Part shown: piece by piece, positions 38,766 to 47,150 of the stretch
Layout: the number at the start of each line of letters is the position of its first letter
Numbering within the stretch: position 1 is the stretch's first letter
Source of the DNA: Arcobacter suis CECT 7833
GTDB taxonomy: Bacteria; Campylobacterota; Campylobacteria; Campylobacterales; Arcobacteraceae
Direction: 5' to 3'
Assembly: GCF_003544815.1 (NCBI RefSeq)
Contig: NZ_CP032100.1
Span: 1,488,001 to 1,552,000 of the forward strand
Length of the DNA stretch: 64,000 nucleotides
Notes under the pieces: model-generated
What the model saw: the letters and a program-made list of their open reading frames with translations, nothing else
Told to the model about the DNA's origin: nothing
Database searches by the model: none
Position numbers and translations under genes: made by a program

Positions 38766-39369
38766 TTCTTAAAAATCCAGTAAATGCTGCATTATCAAAA
38801 CTCAAAGTTTTATCTACATTTTTTTTCATCTCATTGAGTATTTTTTTGTAAGAATCATAAAATTCAAAACTAGGAGTTGGTTTGTAAACTAAATCTTTTA
38901 TTTCAAAATATTTGATTACATTTTTTGTGGTTGTAGGTTTTATAAAATACTCTTTTTGTCTATTGTTATAATACAAAATTACAGAAATTATCGTCCATTT
39001 TGCAAGACTATATTGAGCTAAAAACTCTACTATTCCCTCAAAACCATTTTTTTGATTTCCATGTAGAAGTTCATATAATTCAATACTTAACATATCTTTT
39101 TCATAGGAAGTTAAACCAGCTAACATATCACGAAATTTTAGTTTATCAAACAACGAAACCAAAACAGATTTTTGAATGATTTTGAAAAAAGCATCCACAA
39201 CCAAGTTTGGATTAGAAAAATTCTCTTTTTTTAGATTTTCTTTTGTGAACTCTTCAAGTTTTGAGGGGTTAAACTTTTTCATTGTTGGGAAAAACTTCGC
39301 ATCTTCAAAACCCTTTGGATATTGAAATAAAAACTCTGCTTCCATATCTTTTAATTTTTCTAAATTCAT
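38749..39369 (-). CDS. Conserved hypothetical protein between TetR and Crp genes
   Basis: 206 residues, no recognised domain. Helical and mixed charge, without signal peptide or clear membrane helix (FEGIVEFLAQYSLAKWTIISVILYY is mildly hydrophobic; key words LAQYSLAKWTIISVI). It follows the TetR stop after 1 base and overlaps the Crp gene start, so it is the middle cistron of a three-gene operon. Confidence 0.6.
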   Translation of the reverse strand: MNLEKLKDMEAEFLFQYPKGFEDAKFFPTMKKFNPSKLEEFTKENLKKENFSNPNLVVDAFFKIIQKSVLVSLFDKLKFRDMLAGLTSYEKDMLSIELYELLHGNQKNGFEGIVEFLAQYSLAKWTIISVILYYNNRQKEYFIKPTTTKNVIKYFEIKDLVYKPTPSFEFYDSYKKILNEMKKNVDKTLSFDNAAFTGFLRIGMED

Positions 39370-39370
39370 C

Positions 39371-39946
39371 TTAACTCTTTTTAAATGACATTATATATGA
39401 AGATAAAATATCAACAACATCTACATAATCTTGGATATTTCCAGTAGCTTTTGCAGATAATATTGCACCTTCTAAAGTTGAAGCTATATAAAGCGCAAGT
39501 TTTGTTGTATCACACGCTTTCATCTCATTTTTTTGTATTGAAATATCTAAAATATCTTTTATATTTTTTCTAAATGATTGATAAATCTCTTCCATTAAAA
39601 CTTTGAAATCTTCATCAATATTTGACATCTCTTGCACAATATTTGCAATAGGACAACCTTTGTTAAAATCCCTTTGGCTTGTATCTTTTAAGCCATTTAT
39701 AAAAGCTTCTAAATAGCCTGATTCTAAGGCTAAAATCAAAGAATATCTTTGTACAAATCGTTCGTAGATTTTCTCTTTTATACAAACCAATGCCATATCT
39801 TTTTTATTTTCAAAAAAATGGTACATTGAACCTTTATGTACCTTTGCATTTTTTAATATTGTAGTTAATGATGCACCTTGATAGCCATTTGAATAAATCT
39901 CACTAAAGGCTGAATCTATTAAATTTTTTCTTGTATTATTTTCCAT
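39371..39946 (-). CDS. TetR-family transcriptional regulator
   Basis: 191 residues. N-terminal HTH (LIDSAFSEIYSNGYQGASL, TILKNAKVHKGSMYHFFENK), then a TetR ligand domain with CPIANIVQEMSNI. Divergent from the carboxymuconolactone decarboxylase-like gene at 40038; two inverted-repeat operators lie in the 91-base gap, so it very probably represses both directions. Confidence 0.92.
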   Translation of the reverse strand: MENNTRKNLIDSAFSEIYSNGYQGASLTTILKNAKVHKGSMYHFFENKKDMALVCIKEKIYERFVQRYSLILALESGYLEAFINGLKDTSQRDFNKGCPIANIVQEMSNIDEDFKVLMEEIYQSFRKNIKDILDISIQKNEMKACDTTKLALYIASTLEGAILSAKATGNIQDYVDVVDILSSYIMSFKKS

Positions 39947-39964
39947 TTTGAATTATAACATTTT

Positions 39965-40019
39965 AAACTTGACAAATTGGTCAAGTTTTATTAAAATTAG
40001 ACTTGACCAATTTGTTAAC
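39965..40019. promoter_or_regulatory. Two TetR operators overlapping a promoter
   Basis: The 24-bp dyad 39965-39988 (arms AAACTTGAC and GTCAAGTTT) has one mismatched pair around its centre; a second dyad of the same core (ACTTGACCAATTTGTTAA) lies at 40001-40018. A TTGACA (39969-39974) and TATTAAAAT about 17 bases later form a plus-strand promoter overlapped by both, as expected for TetR repression. Confidence 0.75.
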
Positions 40020-40037
40020 AATAAAAAAGGATAAACA

Positions 40038-40574
40038 ATGCCAATTATAAAAACATACGAAACAAATGAAGTAAGTGGTGAATTACTTGAAATTTATAAT
40101 GAAATTATCAAAGTAAGAGGAAGTGTTGGAAACAATGCAAAACTATTTAGTTCAAGTCCTGAACTTTTAAAACAGCAATTAGATTTTATAAAATATTACT
40201 CAACTCACCCTACTTTATCAATGGCACTACTTGCAAGTATTAGAATTTGTGTATCAAGTAAAGAAGAGTGTAATTTTTGTATCGATTTTAATACAGCAAT
40301 GTTAGTAAACCATGCAAAATGGAGTATTGAAGAAGTACAATCAATGAAAAAAGATTTAGATAGCTCAAAATTAACGCAAAAAGAGAATGCCCTTTTGAAA
40401 TTTGTAATCAACTCTATGAAAGATCCTCACAAAGTAAATGAAAATGATATGGATGAACTAAGAAAGTTGGATTGGCAAGACAAAGATATAATAGATGCAC
40501 TAAATCATGGAGCTAGAATGTTAGCAACTGATATATTATTTAACGCATTTAAAATTGAAGATTATAAGGCTTGA
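40038..40574 (+). CDS. Carboxymuconolactone decarboxylase-like (AhpD-fold) protein
   Basis: 178 residues; AhpD-fold signature KEECNFCIDFNTAML with the CxxC redox pair and a following histidine-bearing helix (LNHGARMLATDILFNAF). Members act as thiol peroxidase or alkylhydroperoxidase-like proteins. Divergent from, and probably repressed by, the TetR protein. Ends at a hairpin terminator. Confidence 0.88.
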   Translation: MPIIKTYETNEVSGELLEIYNEIIKVRGSVGNNAKLFSSSPELLKQQLDFIKYYSTHPTLSMALLASIRICVSSKEECNFCIDFNTAMLVNHAKWSIEEVQSMKKDLDSSKLTQKENALLKFVINSMKDPHKVNENDMDELRKLDWQDKDIIDALNHGARMLATDILFNAFKIEDYKA

Positions 40575-40580
40575 GATTTT

Positions 40581-40612
40581 AAGAAGTTTTGAAATTCAAA
40601 ACTTCTTATTTA
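40581..40612. terminator. Bidirectional hairpin terminator
   Basis: AAGAAGTTTTGAA (40581-40593) pairs with 40595-40607, followed by TATTT; between the AhpD-fold gene and the convergent yjdM-like gene. Confidence 0.7.
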
Positions 40613-40618
40613 ATTAAA

Positions 40619-40963
40619 TTAAGATTTTTTAACAAACTCTTGTTTCAATTTAATAGCTCCAACACCTGTAACTTTACAGTCGATGTTATGACCATCATTT
40701 CCTTCAACAAGTCTAATACCTTTTATTTTAGTACCAACTTTAATTCCAGATGAACTTCCTTTAACTTTTAAATCTTTAATAACAGTTACATCATCTCCAT
40801 CTTGTAAAATAGTACCATTTGCATCTTTTACTACTAATGTATCACTACTTTGCTCAGCTGCATCCTGTGACCATTCATTAGCACACTCAGGACAGATATA
40901 TAAATTCCCATCTTCGTAAGTGTATTCACTTCCGCATTTTGGGCAGTTTGGTAATTGACTCAT
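40619..40963 (-). CDS. yjdM: YjdM (PhnA-type) zinc-ribbon protein
   Basis: 114 residues from the preferred ATG at 40963, which has AAAAGGAAAATA ahead; the longer frame to 41038 lacks this support. N-terminal zinc ribbon ([21 protein letters not shown]), [21 protein letters not shown] and [16 protein letters not shown] match YjdM, formerly misnamed PhnA. Role unknown; not a phosphonatase. Confidence 0.9.
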   Translation of the reverse strand: MSQLPNCPKCGSEYTYEDGNLYICPECANEWSQDAAEQSSDTLVVKDANGTILQDGDDVTVIKDLKVKGSSSGIKVGTKIKGIRLVEGNDGHNIDCKVTGVGAIKLKQEFVKKS

Positions 40964-41012
40964 TATTTTCCTTTTGACATTAAATGCCCGATTATACAAT
41001 AATAATGCTTTC

Positions 41013-41255
41013 TTATGATTTAGGGTGATTTTTTGCAAAATCTATTGCATTTTGAACAGCTTTTTTTGCTTGAGGAGAATTTTTCCAACAAGAACTTCCT
41101 AAAATATCTGAAACGATATCTGTAATCTCTTCCACATTACTTTTTGCCAAATCTTCTAAAGAATTAATACCGATTTGTTCAAATCGTTTAACAACTGTTT
41201 CGCCTACATATTTAACTTTTAAGAGTTCTTCTTTTTGCTCTTTTTGAAATGCCAT
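41013..41255 (-). CDS. Helix-hairpin-helix protein (Cdd1/pathogenicity-locus family)
   Basis: 80 residues: [20 protein letters not shown] and [20 protein letters not shown] form a helix-hairpin-helix, followed by the [18 protein letters not shown] helix typical of the Cdd1 family. Likely nucleic-acid binding. Located 16 bases after the GyrI-like gene start region on the same strand. Confidence 0.8.
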   Translation of the reverse strand: MAFQKEQKEELLKVKYVGETVVKRFEQIGINSLEDLAKSNVEEITDIVSDILGSSCWKNSPQAKKAVQNAIDFAKNHPKS

Positions 41256-41271
41256 ATTTTTTGCCTAAATG

Positions 41272-41718
41272 TTATTTTATAGAAATATATATTTCTATTT
41301 CATCATCTTTTGAATATTTTTCAAAATCAAAATTGTATGCTCTTTCATACTCACACTCTTTTGAAGCGAAATAGTCCCAAACTTCATGCCAAGTTTCTAT
41401 TACAACTTTTGGAAATTCACCTTTTTTTGAAAATACCAAATATCTATCTTTTTCTATAGTAATTGCATTTTTAAATTTTGTAACTTCAACACCAATTGTA
41501 TAATCATAATCAGAATTTACATCTTTTTCATATTTATTGTAAACTCCAAACATAGCCAAATTTCTTGACTTGTTGAATGTTTTACTTTCAATATTTTCAT
41601 CTACATATCTTTGCCAAAGTTGTGGTATCTGTGCTGTTGTTTCATCTAATTCTATTTTGTTGTTTGTTCTTGTTGTGATTCCCGCAACATAAAATTTTTC
41701 TAAATATTTTACTTTCAT
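41272..41718 (-). CDS. GyrI-like effector-binding domain protein
   Basis: 148 residues, a stand-alone GyrI/AraC-type small-molecule-binding domain: LWQRYVDENIESKTF, MFGVYNKYEKD, YTIGVEVTK, YLVFSKKGEFPKVV, and YERAYNFDFEKY. About half the residues are identical to the second copy at 48470-48913. Such domains bind hydrophobic cations or inhibit gyrase in Escherichia coli; the ligand here is unknown. Confidence 0.85.
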   Translation of the reverse strand: MKVKYLEKFYVAGITTRTNNKIELDETTAQIPQLWQRYVDENIESKTFNKSRNLAMFGVYNKYEKDVNSDYDYTIGVEVTKFKNAITIEKDRYLVFSKKGEFPKVVIETWHEVWDYFASKECEYERAYNFDFEKYSKDDEIEIYISIK

Positions 41719-41778
41719 CTTTTCACTTTATTAGTTAATTTTGGAACGTATAGTACTATAATATTTTTTCATAGAGAT

Positions 41779-42534
41779 TTAGAAAAATCTTTTTATATAT
41801 GAAACAACTATCTCTTTTTCTTCTTTATATACTTCATGTTCAGCAAAAGGGATATTTAAAATTGAGCACTCACTTAATTTGCTTTGAAGAACTTCAAAAC
41901 TATTTAATGAAGTTAAAAAATCATTATCTCCTCTTATTAAAAGTGTTTTTGCGCTAATATTTTTTACATTTTCATTTGGATAGCCACTACTTGACTCATC
42001 TATCCACATTTTAATCAATCCTTTTGATAATAATTCAAAATTTGCTTCTGAGTTTAGTTTTTGATATAAATCATACTCTTTAGAAAAAATATTTTTCATT
42101 TCTTCAGCTGTTAATGATTTATATATATCTTTTTGTTGTTCATCAAGATTCCATGAAGAAGCAATTGAAACGAGTTTCTCAACTTTTATTTTATTTGAAG
42201 AAGCCATTCTTAAACCAACAATGCCACCATCACTAAAACCTATAATCGAAACTTTTTTTATATTTAAATAATCTAAAATAGCATATATATCATTTTCTAT
42301 AAGTTCATACGATAATTTATTTTTTCCTAATGTAGAAGCTCCATGTCCTCTACTGTCAATGCCAATAATTCTATAATCGTTTATAAAATCTTTTGCTATT
42401 TCACCTAAATCTTCAATAGTTCCTAATCCACCATGTAAAAATAGAAGAACATCTTTACTTTTATCACCTAACTCTTCATAGTAAATTTTTGCTGTATCAA
42501 TTTGTAAATAAGTATTATTTTTATGAGTAAACAT
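41779..42534 (-). CDS. Alpha/beta hydrolase
   Basis: 251 residues: oxyanion loop LFLHGGLGT, nucleophile elbow GFSDGG (serine about residue 104), RGDNDFLT with the acid, and the late histidine in FAEHEVY. Cytoplasmic; carboxyl-ester or related hydrolysis expected, substrate unknown. AAAGGATA-type site upstream. Confidence 0.9.
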   Translation of the reverse strand: MFTHKNNTYLQIDTAKIYYEELGDKSKDVLLFLHGGLGTIEDLGEIAKDFINDYRIIGIDSRGHGASTLGKNKLSYELIENDIYAILDYLNIKKVSIIGFSDGGIVGLRMASSNKIKVEKLVSIASSWNLDEQQKDIYKSLTAEEMKNIFSKEYDLYQKLNSEANFELLSKGLIKMWIDESSSGYPNENVKNISAKTLLIRGDNDFLTSLNSFEVLQSKLSECSILNIPFAEHEVYKEEKEIVVSYIKRFF

Positions 42535-42613
42535 AACTGTATCCTTTTTTTAAAAATGTTATCATAGAAAAATAAAAAACAAAATAATTATTACAAATTG
42601 TAATGTTTTTATA

Positions 42614-42753
42614 TTATTTTTTCAAATCAATTTCCATACTAAAATTTTTCAACTCAACATTTTCTCTTTTTACAAGATTTTCTTTAACTTGTATAAATCC
42701 AAACTTCACAAAAAATGGCTTTGCAGTGATACTTGCATCACTTTGATTTTATC
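42614..42753 (-). pseudogene. GNAT acetyltransferase C-terminal remnant
   Basis: About 140 bases matching the 3' end of the intact transglutaminase-GNAT gene at 47142 with roughly 85% identity by eye. In frame it reads SDASITAKPFFVKFGFIQV and then NLVKRENVELKNFSMEIDL, against KADASITAKPFFEKFGFKQI in the intact copy. A one-base deletion at about 42740 and an in-frame stop upstream kill it. No start remains. Confidence 0.8.
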
Positions 42754-42770
42754 CTTGAACTTTCGAGAAT

Positions 42771-43184
42771 TCAAGTTTTTTTACTTGCAAATCCTAAAAT
42801 ATAACCATTGATATCTTTGATATAAAACTCTCTTTGTCCATACCAAGTAGTATCAATTTCTTTGTAAATGCTTACTTTATCTTTTATTTTTAAATACAAT
42901 TCATCAACATTTTCAACATCAATATACAAAGTTAAAGAAGCTCCTATATTGTCAAAAAAGACTCCAACATCTTCTTTTAAACTTTCAACGCTTTGAAGCA
43001 TAATTGAAATATTGTCTTTATGTATCATTGCCCAAATATAATTTAATTCTTTTTTGATTTCTGTATCAAAAATAGTTTTTGACTCATCTACTAGCATTTG
43101 TAATTCAAAATCAAAATTTTCTTGATAGTATTTTATTGTTGAAGCTATATCATTAACAGCTAAATTCAAAGTTATTGATTTCAT
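42771..43184 (-). CDS. VOC-family (glyoxalase/bleomycin-resistance fold) protein
   Basis: 137 residues: LAVNDIASTIKYYQENFDFEL, AMIHKDNISIMLQ, LYIDVENVDELYLKI, DTTWYGQREFYIKDINGYILGF. A single pair of beta-alpha-beta-beta-beta modules forming a metal-binding or ligand-binding dimer. Specific substrate not predictable. Lies next to the GNAT remnant. Confidence 0.85.
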   Translation of the reverse strand: MKSITLNLAVNDIASTIKYYQENFDFELQMLVDESKTIFDTEIKKELNYIWAMIHKDNISIMLQSVESLKEDVGVFFDNIGASLTLYIDVENVDELYLKIKDKVSIYKEIDTTWYGQREFYIKDINGYILGFASKKT

Positions 43185-43245
43185 TATAAAAGTCCTTATG
43201 TTTTTAGAAATATATTATTTTTTGGTTTAAAGTGCGTATTATCAA

Positions 43246-43410
43246 TTAAGATTTTAATATTTTTAAATAATAATTTGCTTTTGGTTGAAACTCAAAATCT
43301 ACTTTTTTTAAATCAAAAAAAGAACTATATTCTTCAAAAGTTCTTCCCGTTATTGCTATGTTTTCTAGCTTTAGGGCATTTTGTTTTTCCTTTATGATTT
43401 TATATTTCAT
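43246..43410 (-). pseudogene. Short ORF, probable gene fragment
   Basis: A 54-codon open frame begins ATG at 43410, overlapping the end of the 943-residue gene by 11 bases. It reads KLENIAITGRTFEEYSSFFD and ends FQPKANYYLKILKS. The ITGRTFEEY stretch resembles the start of a methyltransferase-type protein, but the rest is missing. Could be a translated small protein or the stub of a gene cut by the neighbouring insertion. Confidence 0.35.
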
Positions 43411-46231
43411 CTATGAAATACCATTTTGGAAAATTAATTTTTCTTATTAGATATTGTTCAATTTCATTTTTCTTAATAATCTTATCTTCAACTAATTTTT
43501 CTAATACATTAATTTTTAATACTTGATTCAAAGAATCTAAAAATGAATTATTAAAGCAATTTTGAAATTTTGTAGAATAAGGAAACCCATTTTGTAAAAC
43601 TCCAAAAAAGTGATTTTCTTTATCATCCCATTCAAAATTATTCAAAACAACTTTATGACTATTAAAAGCAACTTTTGCAAAATTATTAGTTATTGAATTT
43701 TTAAATGCTTTTACATAAATTTTTTTATCATTTTTATCTAATAATTCACATAAAAAATTATTTTTATTAAATGATACAAAATTTAAATTATAATGATTAT
43801 TTGAAACTATTACAAAAATATTACTATCTATTTCATCATCTGCACTAGTCCAAGTATAATTATCATTAAAATTTTCAATTTTTAAATCAACTTTTTTATC
43901 CACAAGAATCGAATTATAGGTAAATCCTTTAATATTATCAGGACTTGAAACTTTATTATATTTTGAAAATGGTTTTATAAATTGATAAAAGTAGTGAATA
44001 TTTTGAAAATTTTCAATAATTACAAAATCATAATTATTTTCTGTTAAATATCCTAAAATTAGTTTTTGATTATTATCTTGAATAAATACATTTTTTATAA
44101 TTGCAATTTTATATGTTTTATCATCACTAAAACTATTTATTATGTCAATGAAACTTGAATATTGATAATTATATTGATTTGTTAGGACTATAATTTTTTT
44201 TAAGACTTGAAACATTTTTATATTAAAAATAAAATCTAATTCATTTTGAAAATTCAATATTTTTCCTCTTCCATCATTTAAGAAACTTAATAATTTGTTA
44301 TAGTCATAATTTTTTTCTATTAAATAATTTATAACTTCAGTAGATATAACCTCTTTTAATTTTTTCAATTCATCATCTTCATGTATTTGATTTCTTGATA
44401 CTTTTAATTTTAATTTATATTTTGAAGAAATATCAATTTCATATTTAATATTTTTAGAAAAATTTGGAATAATATTTATCCCTCCAATAACGAAATTTTG
44501 TTGAGAAAGTCTTGTATTTTTTAAATAATGCTGTCCATAACCATGTAATATTATATAACCGTTCAAATCTTCATTTTCATTGATATCAATTATCTCAATA
44601 TCGTTAATTAATTTATAATCATCAGGTACATCAATATTGCTTTTATCAAAAGAATAAGTTTTATCTTTCTTAATATCTTTTAAGACAATTGGAATAGAAA
44701 ATCTTGTCATATTGTTTTCTATAATTTCATTTATAGAAGAACTTTCTATTTTATCAAAAAAATCATCATGTAATTTTAATTTAATACTCGTCCCATTTTG
44801 TTTTTTTGTTGTAGGTAATTGCTCTATATATTTATCTTTTACATTCATGATAAAATGTATTGGATTGTATCCTTCTTTAAATGATTCAATTTCTATTGTA
44901 TCTGAAATCATAAAACAAGAAATAATTCCTATTCCAAAGTTACTTATTGGAGTAAAACTCATTCCCTCTTTTGTAAAATATTTACTTGTATAAAAACTTT
45001 TTCCTATTTTTATTACATAATTTTCAAAAGTTTCTACATCAATTCCTATACCATTATCAATTACTTCTAATGTCTTATTATCTGAATCATATTTGATAAA
45101 AACTTTTGGATTATAACTAGTAAATTCATCATCTTTTTTATCAAATATTTCTTTATAATATTTACAAGCATCATAAGAATTTTGAATTAACTCTCTAAGA
45201 AATATATCTGGCTTATCATATAATTCAGTCCCCATTAAGATATTAAGAACTTTTTCATAATCAAGATTTATTTCTAGCTTCGTATAAATATAACCATCTT
45301 CAATAATCTCATGTTTTACTGGTTCTTTTAATTCTAAATAATATTCATTTGAATTATTTTTGTTTAATAATTCCATACTGTCTTTTCGCTCAATTTCAAT
45401 CCATTCAATAAATTCTTCAACTTTTCTATGAATTTGAATTGATTTTGGCTTAGCATGATATTCTATAAAACTAGTAGAAAAATTACGTCCAGTTATTGAT
45501 TGATGCTTTAACCATTCTCCTTGACTAATAATATTCTTAATACCTATATGATGAAATAAATAAGGAGGTGTTCTAAAAATATCAAAATCTAAGATATCTC
45601 CAAGTCTTAATAAAATAGCTAAATATTGGACATTTACATATTTATCAACTATTAACAATTTTTGAGGAAACTTTTTTTCATCTTCTAAAAATTTAACAGG
45701 TTTCTCATGACTTAAAATTATATTTTTTATATAATCTGATAAATCAATCCCTTTAAATTCAAATTCAATTTTATATTCTGCAAAATGATTTTTAAAAACA
45801 TCTACATAATTACAACTTCTTTGTACATGTGTTCTTCTAATTAATTCTGTTAAGATTTCTTCATCTGAAACACTTGAATCAAATTCTCTTGTAAGTTTTA
45901 TAAATTCATCACTTTTTAATAACTCTTCTTTTTCTGCATTATTTATTACCATACCTATATCATGTAATAAAACTACATAAATTAATATTTGAATTTCAAC
46001 TATATTTAGATTTACATTTTGAGGAAGAATTTTACTAATAATATTTAATATTTCATAAGAGTGTTTTATATCATGATTAGTGTATTCGGGCATATTAGAT
46101 GGTATTCTATTTAATAAATCTGTTACAACTGGAACTAAATGACTTAGTATATTTGTGCTTATTATATTATTATTTTCTCCAAATTGTTCGACTTCTAACA
46201 ATTTTAATCTGTCCAAAAAATATTTTTCCAT
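43400..46231 (-). CDS. HD-domain + Hsp90-like ATPase protein (conflict/defence-like)
   Basis: 943 residues. N-terminal HD-type domain about 40-290: H57 (HDIKHS), H90-D91 (VLLHDIGMV), H175 (LSHEK) and a DILDFD motif at 212-217, resembling the HD domain found with caspases and in conflict systems. Then a GHKL/Hsp90-type ATPase about 320-520: N-box LRELIQNSYDAC (N350), G1 box VIDNGIGID (D391) and G2 box SNFGIGIISCF (431-439). About 420 C-terminal residues are not recognised. No membrane segment. Related HD/Hsp90-like proteins are associated with anti-phage conflict systems; that role is inferred here. Confidence 0.8.
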   Translation of the reverse strand: MEKYFLDRLKLLEVEQFGENNNIISTNILSHLVPVVTDLLNRIPSNMPEYTNHDIKHSYEILNIISKILPQNVNLNIVEIQILIYVVLLHDIGMVINNAEKEELLKSDEFIKLTREFDSSVSDEEILTELIRRTHVQRSCNYVDVFKNHFAEYKIEFEFKGIDLSDYIKNIILSHEKPVKFLEDEKKFPQKLLIVDKYVNVQYLAILLRLGDILDFDIFRTPPYLFHHIGIKNIISQGEWLKHQSITGRNFSTSFIEYHAKPKSIQIHRKVEEFIEWIEIERKDSMELLNKNNSNEYYLELKEPVKHEIIEDGYIYTKLEINLDYEKVLNILMGTELYDKPDIFLRELIQNSYDACKYYKEIFDKKDDEFTSYNPKVFIKYDSDNKTLEVIDNGIGIDVETFENYVIKIGKSFYTSKYFTKEGMSFTPISNFGIGIISCFMISDTIEIESFKEGYNPIHFIMNVKDKYIEQLPTTKKQNGTSIKLKLHDDFFDKIESSSINEIIENNMTRFSIPIVLKDIKKDKTYSFDKSNIDVPDDYKLINDIEIIDINENEDLNGYIILHGYGQHYLKNTRLSQQNFVIGGINIIPNFSKNIKYEIDISSKYKLKLKVSRNQIHEDDELKKLKEVISTEVINYLIEKNYDYNKLLSFLNDGRGKILNFQNELDFIFNIKMFQVLKKIIVLTNQYNYQYSSFIDIINSFSDDKTYKIAIIKNVFIQDNNQKLILGYLTENNYDFVIIENFQNIHYFYQFIKPFSKYNKVSSPDNIKGFTYNSILVDKKVDLKIENFNDNYTWTSADDEIDSNIFVIVSNNHYNLNFVSFNKNNFLCELLDKNDKKIYVKAFKNSITNNFAKVAFNSHKVVLNNFEWDDKENHFFGVLQNGFPYSTKFQNCFNNSFLDSLNQVLKINVLEKLVEDKIIKKNEIEQYLIRKINFPKWYFIDEI

Positions 46232-46491
46232 ATATAAAATCCTAATTTGTATTTTCTGATATTACTATTAAAGTAAACATTTTACCAAAAATAGAATTTA
46301 GTATCTATTTTTAATTATTTTCACTCCCAAAAATCCATGACTCTATTTTATGTATTTTTACTATCTTCAAGAATTTGAAAGATTATTTTAAAAGCTATTT
46401 TTATGTATTCAGTCTTTTGGATAGTTATTCATTATCTTAAAATATTTTTTTTAAGGTCGAATTTTTGACTTTTAAATTTCAAACTTTCCTA
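46232..46491. other. AT-rich intergenic stretch
   Basis: Nothing recognisable apart from upstream signals for the 943-residue gene; no open frame above 50 codons and no clear hairpin. Confidence 0.6.
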
Positions 46492-46776
46492 TTATAAGTT
46501 AAAATAAAATTCTTCAAAATCATTAATATCAGTTTGTTCTAATTTCAAATATTTCTCAATATATTCTTTAAAAATTCCACTTCTTAAAAAGTAATTAAAT
46601 ATTTCTTTATCTATATATTCTTTTTCAACTATTGTATGAAACAATCTTAGAATATCACTCAATTTTTCCGAATTATTAGATGAAATTAATATTTCAAAAA
46701 TCATTAAATATTCTTCTATTTTAAAAGATTTGCTTGTTTTATCAATAAAATATTCTGATTTAATTCTTAATTTCAT
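46492..46776 (-). CDS. Unknown 94-residue protein
   Basis: Acidic, helical protein (IEEYLMIFEILISSNNSEKLS, cited as EEYLMIFEIL; KLEQTDINDFEEFYF). No family recognised. It precedes the HD/Hsp90-like gene on the same strand by 260 bases and is divergent from an XRE regulator, so it may be part of the same accessory unit. Confidence 0.55.
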   Translation of the reverse strand: MKLRIKSEYFIDKTSKSFKIEEYLMIFEILISSNNSEKLSDILRLFHTIVEKEYIDKEIFNYFLRSGIFKEYIEKYLKLEQTDINDFEEFYFNL

Positions 46777-46792
46777 TTTTCTTATTCTTTAA

Positions 46793-46864
46793 TGATATAT
46801 GTATCGTTGAACAAATCATATCAAAGAGTATATTATCAACAACTTAAATATATATATCGTTGGG
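46793..46864. promoter_or_regulatory. Direct repeats before the XRE regulator
   Basis: TATGTATCGTTG (46798-46809) and TATATATCGTTG (46851-46862) differ by one base and lie 53 bases apart in the divergent gap between the 94-residue gene and the XRE gene. Probable autoregulatory sites covering both promoters. Confidence 0.45.
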
Positions 46865-46873
46865 AAATATAAA

Positions 46874-47119
46874 ATGAATGATTTAGAACTTGAAAATTAT
46901 GGTGAAAATATTTTGGATATTGTTTCTGCTAATGTAAAAAAATATAGAGAACAAAAAGGTTTAACACAAATGCAGTTGGCTTTAGAGATTGGATTAAGTG
47001 GTGGAGCATATCTTGGTCGAGCGGAAATCAGAAAAAATAATCACCATTTTAATATAAAACAACTTGCAAAAATTTCTAAGATTTTGGATGTTGATATTAA
47101 AAAGTTTTTTGAAGAATAA
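46874..47119 (+). CDS. XRE-family HTH regulator
   Basis: 81 residues: NVKKYREQKGLTQMQLALEI HTH, an unusual GLSGGAYLGRAEIRK recognition region and LAKISKILDVDIKKFF, typical of short Cro/C1-type proteins. Ends at a hairpin. Divergent from the 94-residue protein and probably the control gene of the HD/Hsp90-like accessory unit. Confidence 0.85.
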   Translation: MNDLELENYGENILDIVSANVKKYREQKGLTQMQLALEIGLSGGAYLGRAEIRKNNHHFNIKQLAKISKILDVDIKKFFEE

Positions 47120-47150
47120 TTTGAAGTCGAAATTTTCGACCTCAAATTTT
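47120..47150. terminator. Bidirectional hairpin terminator
   Basis: TTTGAAGTCGAAA (47120-47132) pairs with TTTCGACCTCAAA (47134-47146) with one mismatch, followed by TTTT; it serves the XRE gene and, on the minus strand, the transglutaminase-GNAT gene. Confidence 0.65.

Noticed and set aside
40964-41038. Longer N terminus for the YjdM-like protein
   Set aside because: It would overlap the neighbouring gene, has no ribosome site, and the zinc-ribbon family begins at the internal ATG.
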